Source: Clostridiales bacterium
GTDB taxonomy: Bacteria; Bacillota; Clostridia; Oscillospirales; Oscillospiraceae
DNA length: 64,000 bases
Direction: 5' to 3'
NCBI GenBank assembly: GCA_003150355.1
Contig: QAMJ01000012.1
Coordinates: forward strand, 186,001-250,000
Both the position numbers and the translations under genes were made by a program. The stretch's first letter is position 1. Each line of letters starts with the position of its first letter. Under the pieces are notes generated by a model. It made no database searches, was not told the DNA's origin, and worked only from the letters and a program-made list of their open reading frames with translations. Shown here piece after piece: positions 44,246-52,598 of the stretch.

Positions 44246-45619
44246 TCAGAAGCCGAGGCCGGGGAAGCCTCCGCCCATTCCTCCGAGGCCGCCCATGCGC
44301 CCCATCTTCTTCTGGAGCTTCTTCATGTTCTTGCCGGAGAACTGCTTTGTGAGCTGCTGCACTGCCTCAAACTGCTTGAGCAGGCGGTTGACGTCGACCA
44401 CCGAGGTGCCGGAGCCCGCGGCGATGCGCTTCTTGCGGCTCGAGTTGAGGATCGAGGGATTGTTGCGCTCAGCCTGCGTCATCGACAGGATTATCGCTTC
44501 CTGCCTCGCCATTGCCTTCTCGTCGATCTTCGCGCCCTTGAGCGCCTTTGCATCCATACCGGGGATCATCCCCATGATGCTCTCAAGGTCGCCCATGTTC
44601 TTGAGCTGCGCCATCTGGTCGAGGTAGTCGCTCAATGTAAAGCGGTTGCTCTTGAGCCGCTCCGCGGCTTCAAGCGCCTTTTTCTGGTCGAAGCTCTGCT
44701 CCGCCTTTTCTATGAGCGTGAGCATATCGCCCATGCCGAGTATGCGCGAGGCCATGCGGTCGGGGTGGAAGGGCTCTATCATGTCGAGCTTTTCGCCCGT
44801 GCCGATGAACTTTATGGGCTTGCCCGTCGCCGCTCTTATCGAGAGCGCCGCGCCGCCTCGTGCGTCGCCGTCAAGCTTTGAGAGCATGACGCCCGTGATG
44901 CCGAGTGCCTCGTCAAAGGCGTTCGCGGCGTTCACCGCGTCCTGACCGGTCATCGCGTCCACCACCAGCAGAATCTCCGCCGGTTCGACTGCCGCCTTGA
45001 TGTTCTTGAGCTCGTCCATGAGCTCTTCATCAATGTGCAGGCGGCCTGCCGTGTCGAGAAAGACGATATCGTTGCCGTGCTTCTTCGCGTGCTCTATGGC
45101 TGCCTTGGCTATATCCACGGGGTTTGTCTGCCCCATCTGGAACACCGGTATGTCAAGCTGCGCGCCGACCGTCTCCAGCTGCTTTATCGCGGCGGGGCGG
45201 TAAATGTCACAGGCGGCGAGCAACGGGCGCTTGCCCTGCTTCTTCATGTAGCCTGCGAGTTTTGCGCCGTTTGTGGTCTTGCCCGCGCCCTGCAGGCCGA
45301 CGAGCATCACGACGCTCGGCAGCTTCGAAGAGATGTTGAGCTTCTGGTTCTGTCCGCCCATCAGCTCGCACAGCTCCTGGTTGACGATCTTGACGATCAT
45401 CTGCGCCGGGGAAAGCGCTTCGAGCACGTCCGCGCCCGTGGCCTTCTCCGTGACGTTCTTTACAAAGTCCTTGACGACCTTGTAGCTGACGTCCGCCTCC
45501 AGCAGCGCCATGCGCACCTCGCGCATCGCGTCCTTCACATCGGCGGGGGACAGGCGGCCTTTGCCGCGCAGCTTTTTGAAAGCCGCATTCAATTTTTCGG
45601 ATAAGCTTTCAAACGCCAT
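44246..45619 (-). CDS. ffh: Signal recognition particle protein Ffh
   Basis: Ffh binds signal peptides and SRP RNA and, with FtsY, delivers nascent membrane proteins. The 457-residue protein has the N domain, the G domain with P-loop GLQGAGKTT at 108-116 and DTAGRLHID, and a methionine-rich C-terminal M domain ending in a GMGG-rich tail. It follows ylxM by 3 nt and precedes rpsP. The SRP RNA gene was not found in the window. Confidence 0.98.
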   Translation of the reverse strand: MAFESLSEKLNAAFKKLRGKGRLSPADVKDAMREVRMALLEADVSYKVVKDFVKNVTEKATGADVLEALSPAQMIVKIVNQELCELMGGQNQKLNISSKLPSVVMLVGLQGAGKTTNGAKLAGYMKKQGKRPLLAACDIYRPAAIKQLETVGAQLDIPVFQMGQTNPVDIAKAAIEHAKKHGNDIVFLDTAGRLHIDEELMDELKNIKAAVEPAEILLVVDAMTGQDAVNAANAFDEALGITGVMLSKLDGDARGGAALSIRAATGKPIKFIGTGEKLDMIEPFHPDRMASRILGMGDMLTLIEKAEQSFDQKKALEAAERLKSNRFTLSDYLDQMAQLKNMGDLESIMGMIPGMDAKALKGAKIDEKAMARQEAIILSMTQAERNNPSILNSSRKKRIAAGSGTSVVDVNRLLKQFEAVQQLTKQFSGKNMKKLQKKMGRMGGLGGMGGGFPGLGF

Positions 45620-45622
45620 GTT

Positions 45623-45979
45623 TTACCCTCTCGCAATGATCGCTCTGACTTCTTCCGCCGCGGCTCTTGCCGCGTCCTGCGCCTCGCCCTGAGTCATACC
45701 CGTCAGCGCTTCGAGCCTTGTCAGCAGGCTCTCAAGCTCGCGGCGATTCTCCTCAAAGCGGCGCAGCAGTCCGGTCTTTGCTTCGATATCCTCCATCGCA
45801 GTCTCGGCGCGCCTGATGTTATCCCACACGCCCTGCCGCGAAACGCCGAGCTGTTCGGCGATCTCCGCGAGCGAAAGATCCTCGTTATAATGCAGGTCGA
45901 AGCATTCCCTCTGCTTGTCCGTCAGAAGCTCCCCGTAAAAATCCAGCAGCATACTTCTTGTAAATCTGCTGTTTTCCAC
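45623..45979 (-). CDS. ylxM: YlxM-family DNA-binding protein
   Basis: The 118-residue protein has a sigma-70 region-4-like helix-turn-helix (LLTDKQRECFDLHYNEDLSLAEIAEQLGVSRQGVWDNIRRAETAM) typical of YlxM, which sits directly upstream of ffh in Firmicutes and may modulate SRP. The GTG at 45979 was chosen as the start since a longer frame would need a TTG. It is the first gene of the operon, behind a perfect consensus promoter. Confidence 0.9.
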   Translation of the reverse strand: MENSRFTRSMLLDFYGELLTDKQRECFDLHYNEDLSLAEIAEQLGVSRQGVWDNIRRAETAMEDIEAKTGLLRRFEENRRELESLLTRLEALTGMTQGEAQDAARAAAEEVRAIIARG

Positions 45980-46014
45980 GCAAAGCCCCCCTGTCAAGCT
46001 TTTTGACTTAACGG

Positions 46015-46043
46015 ATTATACTACCGTTCCTATGCCCTGTCAA
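46015..46043 (-). promoter_or_regulatory. Promoter of the ylxM-ffh operon
   Basis: On the minus strand perfect consensus TTGACA (46043-46038) and TATAAT (46020-46015) are 17 bp apart, as expected for a strongly expressed translation operon. Confidence 0.82.
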
Positions 46044-46158
46044 GCTTTTTTTCTTTACAGCGAGGGCTTGATATACTTGAGCAGGAGATCAAATGAAAAT
46101 TATTTTTTCGTTGTCGGACACCGTAAAAAATCTATTAAGAACACCAATTTTCCAAAAA

Positions 46159-46189
46159 GAACCGCCGGGGAGCTTATCCCCGGCGGTTC
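46159..46189 (-). terminator. Terminator of the G3E GTPase genes
   Basis: Perfect 13-bp arms GAACCGCCGGGGA and TCCCCGGCGGTTC enclose GCTTA. On the minus strand they are followed by TTTTTGG. Confidence 0.85.
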
Positions 46190-46203
46190 GCGGTCATTCA
46201 AAA

Positions 46204-47166
46204 TCAATAGAACGTTGCGACAGGCTGCTCCGGCGCCTCGCACAGCTCATGCGAAACATAGCTGAGCACAGGTCCCTTGCGGCCATAGGCCTTGTTGAAC
46301 TTGAAGTTCAGCTTCGCCGTGAGGATCATCCAGCTGTCGTCCTGCACGGTGTCGGCCTTGTCCCACTGGCAGACCAGCGCGGCAAACTGGATATCTTCAA
46401 CGCAGCAGGTCATGACGTGCCTGCCGACGATGAAAGTGTTTGCCGGCATCTTGCTGCGCTTGAGCGCACGGCACTTGAAGCGCACGGTCTTGCCCTCGTA
46501 GTTTGCCGGGGTCTCACCGAGGTCGCGGTACCACTCGGCAAAGTCCGCGTCGCCTATCTCGATTACCGGCGCGTTCAGGTCGAACGGCAGGGGATCCTCA
46601 ATATCGTCATAGACGACCTTGCCATCGGTGGATTCGTATGCAATGTCGGCGCGGCGGGACGCAGCGCGCACGACCTTGTGAAACTCCATCTTATCCATGT
46701 CTGGCTTGAAGCGGTTGAAAACAACGAGCTCGCAGCTCTTGAGCTTATCATAGACGAGCTGGCGCATATTGCCGTTGTAGCTCAGGAAAGTCCCGGCATC
46801 GGCGAACATGAACTCCTGATAGACGACCCAGCCCTCGGGCATCGCGGCATAGAGCGCATCGAGCAGCCACATGCCGTTATACTCGATAACGACGCGGTCA
46901 GCTTTCGTCTCCTGTGCCCACTTGGTGAGGTTCTCGGTCGTGAGCTGCTCCTGACCTTCAATCACACGGATGACGACGGTATCCGTCGCGAACTGCTCGG
47001 GCGCGTACTCCTCCTCGCCCTCCTCGCAGACGAGCAGCAGGGTCTTTTCCTTATTGCAGAAGCGCTTGTCCTCAAGCGTCTCCTGTATGAACTTGGTCTT
47101 GCCGCTCTCCAGGAAACCCGTGAAGAGATATACCGGCATCTCTTTCGGCTTCTTATTCAACTTCAA
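46204..47166 (-). CDS. G3E-family GTPase-like protein with TIGR03943-type C-terminal domain
   Basis: Residues 12-27 (VYLFTGFLESGKTKFI) form the Walker A of the CobW/G3E family. The C-terminal part (GKTVRFKCRALKRSKMPANTFIVGRHVMTCCVEDIQFAALVCQW, about 220-270) resembles the domain of TIGR03943/DUF1980 proteins, often found with metal GTPases. The CxxC-type metal motif of classical CobW proteins is not seen in the GTPase part. The frame overlaps the upstream CobW gene by 14 bp; the start is uncertain (TTG at 47166 or 47160, or ATG at 47139). A joint role in zinc or cobalt handling is inference. Confidence 0.8.
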   Translation of the reverse strand: MKLNKKPKEMPVYLFTGFLESGKTKFIQETLEDKRFCNKEKTLLLVCEEGEEEYAPEQFATDTVVIRVIEGQEQLTTENLTKWAQETKADRVVIEYNGMWLLDALYAAMPEGWVVYQEFMFADAGTFLSYNGNMRQLVYDKLKSCELVVFNRFKPDMDKMEFHKVVRAASRRADIAYESTDGKVVYDDIEDPLPFDLNAPVIEIGDADFAEWYRDLGETPANYEGKTVRFKCRALKRSKMPANTFIVGRHVMTCCVEDIQFAALVCQWDKADTVQDDSWMILTAKLNFKFNKAYGRKGPVLSYVSHELCEAPEQPVATFY

Positions 47167-48298
47167 ACAGCTCCTTCAGCGCCTGCTCGTTGAGCTTAGA
47201 GCCGATCACGCAGAAACGGCCGGTGACGGCGGCATTGCCGCGGCGCACGTCGTATTCGCCGGGGGTGTAGTCAAAGTAGAGCCAGTCGCCGTCGCTTGCG
47301 TCGACTATGCCCTTGGCACGCAGGATAGTGCCGTAGACGGCGCTCTCATCGAGGGCTTCGAGGATCTTCTTAAGGCTCTCCTCAGTGAACTTGCGCGGCG
47401 TCTCCATGCCCCAGCTGGTGAAGACCTCGTCAGCATGGTGGTGATGGTGGTGCTCATGATCGTGATCGTGGCAGCCGCAGGAGCACTCGTCGCCGTGGTC
47501 GTGGTCGTGATCGTGGTGATGATGCTCGTGCTCCTCGTGATCGTGGTCATGATCGTGACCGCAGCAGCAGTCGTCATCATCGTCGTGGTCGTGGTGATGG
47601 TGGTGCTCATGGTCGTGACCGCAGCAGCAATCATCGTCATCGTCGTCATCGTCGTGGTCATGGTGGTGATGCTCGTGCTCATGCTCGAGCTCCTCCATCT
47701 GCGCACGCAGGCCGTTCTTGTCCATCGCTTCAAGGATCTGCTCGCCGCTGATCTTGTCGAGAGGGGTGGTAATGAGGCCAGCGTCATGGTTCAGGGTGCG
47801 GAGCATGTCCGCCGCGGTCTGTACCTTGGCTTCGGGGGTGATATCGGTACGGCTCATGACGATGAGGTCAGCATTCTCGACCTGATCGTTGAAGAACTCA
47901 CCGAAGTTGCGCATATACATGCGGCACTTGCCGGCGTCGACAACGGTGACCTTTGCACCGATGTGCGCGCCCTCGACGTGCTCCACAGCCTTTGCGACGT
48001 CGGACAGCTTGCCGACGCCTGACGGCTCGATGATGATGCGGTCGGGCGCATAATCGTCCATGACCTTCTTGAGCGCCTTGGTGAAGTCACCGACCAGCGT
48101 GCAGCAGATGCAGCCGGAGTTCATTTCGGTGATCTGGACACCGGCGTCCTTCAGAAAGCCGCCGTCAATGGCGATCTCGCCGAACTCGTTCTCAATGAGC
48201 ACGAGCTTCTGTCCCTTGTAGCCCTCATTGATGAGCTTGCGGATAAGAGTGGTCTTGCCCGCACCGAGGAAGCCGGAAAAAATGTCTATTCTTGTCAT
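47153..48298 (-). CDS. CobW/G3E metal-chaperone GTPase with a long His/Asp/Cys-rich insert
   Basis: The 381-residue protein has Walker A GFLGAGKTT at 9-17, the CobW metal site C63-I64-C65-C66, a SRTDI guanine-specificity region and a C-terminal CobW domain (residues from about 310). Between them, residues 206-288 hold about 36 histidines and 9 cysteines, including CCCGHDH twice (224 and 244) and CSCGC (272). Such proteins insert or store zinc, cobalt or nickel. The start at 48298 follows GGAGGG. It is co-transcribed with the G3E-like gene downstream. An extended -10 (TGGTATAAT) lies at 48372-48380 on the minus strand. Confidence 0.92.
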   Translation of the reverse strand: MTRIDIFSGFLGAGKTTLIRKLINEGYKGQKLVLIENEFGEIAIDGGFLKDAGVQITEMNSGCICCTLVGDFTKALKKVMDDYAPDRIIIEPSGVGKLSDVAKAVEHVEGAHIGAKVTVVDAGKCRMYMRNFGEFFNDQVENADLIVMSRTDITPEAKVQTAADMLRTLNHDAGLITTPLDKISGEQILEAMDKNGLRAQMEELEHEHEHHHHDHDDDDDDDDCCCGHDHEHHHHHDHDDDDDCCCGHDHDHDHEEHEHHHHDHDHDHGDECSCGCHDHDHEHHHHHHADEVFTSWGMETPRKFTEESLKKILEALDESAVYGTILRAKGIVDASDGDWLYFDYTPGEYDVRRGNAAVTGRFCVIGSKLNEQALKELFEVE

Positions 48299-48469
48299 GG
48301 TAAATCCCTCCATGTGATATACTTTTATTGGCCGCGTGGGCGGATATCTATCCCCATCGGTCAATTATATTATTATACCACTGCGCGTCAAGCCCCGCAA
48401 GAGCTGTTAATATGACTGTTTTTCCTCCCGGCATGGCTATTTTTTTGACATAAAAATTGCGGTAATCGG

Positions 48470-48498
48470 TTTACATTTTGCCGCGATGATGTTAGAAT
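48470..48498 (+). promoter_or_regulatory. Promoter of the PFOR gene
   Basis: TTTACA (48470-48475) and TAGAAT (48493-48498) are 17 bp apart, 73 bp upstream of the start codon. Confidence 0.68.
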
Positions 48499-48571
48499 AC
48501 AATGTGTCCATTCAATAGATGAGCAAAAAAGAGCAAAGAACAAGCAAAAACTGAAAATGGAGATGAAACTA

Positions 48572-51500
48572 ATGGAGAGACACTTCAAGACAATGGACGG
48601 CAACAACGCAGCCGCCCATGTATCCTACGCGTTTACTGAAGTTGCAGCAATCTACCCCATTACACCGTCCAGCCCTATGGCAGATTTCGTGGACCAGTGG
48701 AGTGCGGCAGGCCGTAAAAATATATTCGGCTCGACTGTAAAGGTTCAGGAAATGCAGGCAGAGTCCGGCGCCGCTGGTGCGGTCCACGGTTCTCTGAACG
48801 CAGGCGCTCTGACCACCACTTACACCGCATCCCAGGGCCTGCTCCTGATGATCCCCAACATGTACAAGATCGCAGGCGAGCTGCTGCCCGGCGTGTTCCA
48901 CGTCAGCGCACGTACCCTCGCAAGCCACACCCTGAACATCTTCGGTGACCACAGCGACGTTATGGCTTGCCGCCAGACCGGTTTCGCGATGCTGGCCGAG
49001 TCCAACGTTCAGGAAGTCATGGACCTGTCCCCGGTCGCACACCTCGCGGCTATCAAGGGCAGAGTTCCTTTCCTCAACTTCTTCGACGGCTTCCGCACCT
49101 CTCACGAGCTGCAGAAGATCCAGGTCTGGGATTATGACGATCTCAAGGACATGGTCGACATGGACGCCGTCAAGGCCTTCAGAGACAGAGCGCTGAACTC
49201 CGAGCACCCCGTAATGCGCGGCTCCCATGAAAACGGCGATATCTTCTTCCAGAACCGTGAAGCCTCCAACAAGTACTATGAGGCAGTCCCCGCAATAGTC
49301 GAGGAGTACATGGGCAAGATCAATGCCAAGCTCGGCACCGATTACCAGCTCTTCAACTACTACGGCGCTCCCGATGCTGACCGTGTCATCATCGCTATGG
49401 GCTCCATCTGCGACGTCGCAGAGGAAGTCATCGACTATCTGACCGCTCATGGCGAGAAGGTCGGTCTTGTCAAGTGCCGCCTGTTCCGTCCTTTCTGCCC
49501 GGATAAGCTCCTTGCCGCCATCCCCGCGACCGCGAAGAAGATTGCAGTCCTCGACCGCACCAAGGAACCCGGCGCACAGGGCGAGCCTCTCTACCTCGAT
49601 GTCGTCACCGCGCTTGCTAACGCCGGCAAGACCGACGTCACCGTTATCGGCGGCCGCTACGGTCTCGGCTCCAAGGATACTCCTCCCGCTTCCGTGTTCG
49701 CTGTTTACAACGAACTCAAGAAGGCGGAAATGAAGCGCCAGTTCACCATCGGCATCATCGATGATGTCACCAACATGTCCCTCACCGAAGAGCCCGCACC
49801 CAACACTGCGGCAGAAGGCACCATCGAGTGCAAGTTCTGGGGTCTCGGCGGCGACGGCACTGTCGGTGCGAACAAGAACTCCATCAAGATCATCGGCGAC
49901 CATACCGATAAGTTCGTTCAGGCTTACTTCCAGTACGACTCCAAGAAGACCGGCGGTGTCACCATCAGCCACCTGCGCTTCGGCGATAAGCCCATCAAGA
50001 GCCCGTACTACATCAACAAGGCCGACTTCGTTGCCTGCCATGTTCCTTCCTACATCACCAAGCACTTCCCGATAGTGCGTGACGTCAAGCCCGGCGGCGT
50101 GTTCCTCGTCAACTGCCAGTGGGATTTCGCACAGCTCGAGCATCATCTTGACGCCGCTTCCAAGCGCTACATCGCGAAGAACAACATCCAGCTTTACATG
50201 ATCGACGCTATCGACCTCGCAAAGAAGATCGGCATGGGCAAGCGCACCAACACCATTCTCCAGTCCGCATTCTTCTCCCTGGCAAAGGTCATGCCCGAGG
50301 CTGAGGCTATCCAGTACATGAAGGACGCCGCCCTGCACTCCTACCTGAAGAAGGGTCAGGACATTGTCGACATGAACTATGCCGCAATCGACGCCGGTGC
50401 TACCGCGTACCACAAGGTCGAGGTCCCCGCATACTGGGCCGAGGCCACCGATGATGCCGCTGCCGAGTCCGTCACCGGTCTGCCCAAGACCGTCAAGATG
50501 GTCGAGAACATCCTCAACCCCATCGACAAGATGGACGGCGACTCCCTGCCTGTTTCCACCTTTGTCGACCACGTCGACGGCACCTTCCAGCTCGGCGCTG
50601 CCGCATACGAGAAGCGCGGCATAGCCGTCTCCGTTCCCAAGTGGGACGCCGAGAAGTGCGTGCAGTGCAACCAGTGCGCATTTGTCTGCCCGCACGCTAC
50701 CATCCGTCCCTTCGCGCTCACCGCTGATGAGGCTGCTGCCGCTCCCGAACAGACCAAGCTCGCCGACATCAAGGCCGGTAAGGGCAAGGGCGAATACAAG
50801 TTCACCATGGCCGTCTCCCCGCTCGACTGCATGGGCTGCGGCGTCTGCATCAGCCAGTGCGCTGTCCATGCTATCGAAATGGTTCCCATGGAGAGCCAGA
50901 TCGAGCAGCAGGAAGTCTTCAACTACATGGTCAAGAACGTCTCCGAGAAGAAGGATATGTTCGTTGCCGACAACGTGAAGTTCAGCCAGTTCGCGCAGCC
51001 GTACCTCGAGTTCAGCGGCTCCTGCGCAGGCTGCGCCGAGACCAGCTATGCTCGTCTCGTAACTCAGCTCTTCGGCGACCACATGATCATCTCCAACGCT
51101 ACCGGCTGCTCGTCCATCTGGGGCGGCCCGGCTGCAACCTCTCCCTACACCGTAAACAAGGAAGGCAAGGGTCCCGCATGGGCAAACTCCCTCTTCGAGG
51201 ATAACGCTGAGCACGGCCTCGGCATCTACCTCGGCCAGAAGAAGATCCGTGACGACCTGAAGAAGAGCGTCGAAGCAGTTGCTGAGAACGCTGAGAGCGA
51301 CGAGCTCAAGAAGGCCGCTCAGGATTACCTCGCCACCTATGACGACGGCAGCAACAACCAGGAGCCCGCAAAGCGTCTTCTCTCCATCATCGAGGCAAAC
51401 GGCGCATGCTGCGACGCTGCCAAGGAGATCCTCGCAAAGAAGGATTACCTCAACAAGAAGTCCGTCTGGATCTTCGGCGGCGACGGTTGGGCATACGACA

Positions 51501-52099
51501 TCGGCTTCGGCGGCGTCGACCATGTTCTCGCCTCCGGTGAGGACGTCAACGTCTTCGTCTTCAACACCGAAGTTTACTCCAACACCGGCGGACAGGCCTC
51601 CAAGGCTTCCAACATCGGTCAGGTCGCTCAGTTCGCGGCTGCCGGTAAGGAGATCAAGTCCAAGTCTCTCGCCGAGATCGCTATGACCTACGGTTACGTC
51701 TACGTTGCACAGATCGCAATGGGCGCAAACAAGGTCCAGACCCTCAAGGCTATCGCCGAGGCCGAGGCTCACAAGGGCCCGTCCCTCATCATCGCTTACT
51801 CCCCCTGCGAGATGCACAGCATCAAGGGCGGTATGGAGAACTGCCAGAAGGAGATGGAGAAGGCTGTCAAGTGCGGTTACTGGAATCTGTTCAGATTCAA
51901 TCCGGACGCAGAGAAGCCCTTCACTCTCGACAGCAAGGAGCCTGCCGGCGGTTACCAGGAGTTTCTGATGAACGAGGCGCGCTACAGCCGTCTGACCCGC
52001 GAGTTCCCCGAGAGAGCTACCAAGCTCTTCGCGGCATCCGAGGAGAACGCCAAGGAACGTTACGAGCACCTGCTCAAGCTCAAGGCTCTCTACGAATAA
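48572..52099 (+). CDS. nifJ: Pyruvate:ferredoxin (flavodoxin) oxidoreductase
   Basis: This single-chain enzyme oxidises pyruvate to acetyl-CoA and CO2, reducing ferredoxin; it is the central pyruvate step of clostridial fermentation. The 1,175-residue protein has the N-terminal pyrimidine-binding domain (YAFTEVAAIYPITPSSPMAD), two [4Fe-4S] clusters (C696, C699, C702, C706 and C753, C756, C759, C763) and the thiamine diphosphate-binding GDGWAYDIGFGGVDHVLASG with NTGGQASKA. GGAG is 9 nt before the ATG at 48572; two nearer upstream ATGs overlap it. It has its own promoter and terminator. Confidence 0.98.
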   Translation: MERHFKTMDGNNAAAHVSYAFTEVAAIYPITPSSPMADFVDQWSAAGRKNIFGSTVKVQEMQAESGAAGAVHGSLNAGALTTTYTASQGLLLMIPNMYKIAGELLPGVFHVSARTLASHTLNIFGDHSDVMACRQTGFAMLAESNVQEVMDLSPVAHLAAIKGRVPFLNFFDGFRTSHELQKIQVWDYDDLKDMVDMDAVKAFRDRALNSEHPVMRGSHENGDIFFQNREASNKYYEAVPAIVEEYMGKINAKLGTDYQLFNYYGAPDADRVIIAMGSICDVAEEVIDYLTAHGEKVGLVKCRLFRPFCPDKLLAAIPATAKKIAVLDRTKEPGAQGEPLYLDVVTALANAGKTDVTVIGGRYGLGSKDTPPASVFAVYNELKKAEMKRQFTIGIIDDVTNMSLTEEPAPNTAAEGTIECKFWGLGGDGTVGANKNSIKIIGDHTDKFVQAYFQYDSKKTGGVTISHLRFGDKPIKSPYYINKADFVACHVPSYITKHFPIVRDVKPGGVFLVNCQWDFAQLEHHLDAASKRYIAKNNIQLYMIDAIDLAKKIGMGKRTNTILQSAFFSLAKVMPEAEAIQYMKDAALHSYLKKGQDIVDMNYAAIDAGATAYHKVEVPAYWAEATDDAAAESVTGLPKTVKMVENILNPIDKMDGDSLPVSTFVDHVDGTFQLGAAAYEKRGIAVSVPKWDAEKCVQCNQCAFVCPHATIRPFALTADEAAAAPEQTKLADIKAGKGKGEYKFTMAVSPLDCMGCGVCISQCAVHAIEMVPMESQIEQQEVFNYMVKNVSEKKDMFVADNVKFSQFAQPYLEFSGSCAGCAETSYARLVTQLFGDHMIISNATGCSSIWGGPAATSPYTVNKEGKGPAWANSLFEDNAEHGLGIYLGQKKIRDDLKKSVEAVAENAESDELKKAAQDYLATYDDGSNNQEPAKRLLSIIEANGACCDAAKEILAKKDYLNKKSVWIFGGDGWAYDIGFGGVDHVLASGEDVNVFVFNTEVYSNTGGQASKASNIGQVAQFAAAGKEIKSKSLAEIAMTYGYVYVAQIAMGANKVQTLKAIAEAEAHKGPSLIIAYSPCEMHSIKGGMENCQKEMEKAVKCGYWNLFRFNPDAEKPFTLDSKEPAGGYQEFLMNEARYSRLTREFPERATKLFAASEENAKERYEHLLKLKALYE

Positions 52100-52122
52100 G
52101 CCGAAAAATCGCATAAACCATT

Positions 52123-52150
52123 TCAGCGCCCCGGTCACCCGGGGCGCTGA
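52123..52150 (+). terminator. Terminator of the PFOR gene
   Basis: Perfect 12-bp arms TCAGCGCCCCGG and CCGGGGCGCTGA enclose TCAC and are followed by TTTTAGTT. Confidence 0.85.
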
Positions 52151-52263
52151 TTTTAGTTGGGCTCTGAACTAAAAACTGGATGTATCCGAAAAATTTGATT
52201 ACTCCAGCCATTGGTATAGAGCCTACACTTTTACAAAAACCGCATAACAAGCAACTCTAAACA

Positions 52264-52293
52264 TTGATCTTTGTTCATGCAGCATGGTATTAT
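52264..52293 (+). promoter_or_regulatory. Promoter of the zinc-ribbon peptide gene
   Basis: TTGATC (52264-52269) and TATTAT (52288-52293) are 18 bp apart, with an extended -10 TG. ATGGTATT (52284-52291) and AATACCAT (52304-52311) form an inverted repeat over the -10 and start region, a possible operator. Confidence 0.55.
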
Positions 52294-52326
52294 ATTAGGC
52301 ATAAATACCATTCGGAGGAAATGCGC

Positions 52327-52452
52327 ATGAAAGAGCTGTTCTTCTGCCCAAGCTGCATGGCAAAGCTCACACCGGAGGACGGGAAATGCCCGATCTGCGG
52401 CAGCGAACTGAATATAGAAAACGCGCCGCATCGTCGTGAAGTGGTAAGCTAA
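52327..52452 (+). CDS. Small zinc-ribbon protein
   Basis: The 41-residue product has two CxxC pairs (FFCPSCMAKLTPEDGKCPICGSE), a minimal zinc ribbon, and a short basic tail (APHRREVVS). GGAGG lies 8 nt before the ATG at 52327, and a plausible promoter precedes it. Its function is unknown; such peptides can be nucleic-acid-binding, or fragments of larger zinc-ribbon proteins. Directly after it come three evenly spaced GGACA repeats. Confidence 0.65.
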   Translation: MKELFFCPSCMAKLTPEDGKCPICGSELNIENAPHRREVVS

Positions 52453-52456
52453 AAGT

Positions 52457-52506
52457 GGACACGGAGGGGGTACATTTTGGACAGCAGATGTGCCATAATA
52501 GGGACA
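52457..52506. repeat. Three GGACA direct repeats at 22-23 bp spacing
   Basis: GGACA occurs at 52457, 52479 and 52502, that is every two helical turns, inside GTGGACAC, TTGGACAG and GGGACATG. The layout resembles the multiple terminal sites at ends of IS21-type elements or a regulator array. No transposase remains; a five-codon ORF (ATG at 52534) follows a GGAG site. It may be a decayed IS end. Confidence 0.4.
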
Positions 52507-52553
52507 TGCAAAAGCACACCTCTGGAGATATATCATGCTGCCCGGATAAAACA

Positions 52554-52591
52554 AAAGCACCGAAGCAAGCCAAGGCTTCCTCCGGTGCTTT
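52554..52591 (-). terminator. Terminator of the tcdA gene
   Basis: The 9-bp arms AAAGCACCG and CGGTGCTTT plus inner AAGC/GCTT pairs follow the tcdA stop on the minus strand, with TTGTTTTATC after. Confidence 0.7.
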
Positions 52592-52598
52592 GTTATAT

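Noticed and set aside
46093..47193. A 366-codon plus-strand frame beginning with a good ribosome site
   Set aside because: After about 20 codons it runs through a terminator hairpin and then antisense through the G3E gene; the rest is shadow.
47435..47683. Low-complexity DNA repeat resembling a satellite or CRISPR-like array
   Set aside because: Repeats are in frame with His, Asp and Cys codons of the CobW gene and have no fixed repeat-spacer pattern.
48569..52138. A 1,189-codon open frame antisense to the PFOR gene
   Set aside because: It mirrors the PFOR codons, has valine- and leucine-rich low-quality composition and no family motifs. It is a shadow of GC-rich codon usage.
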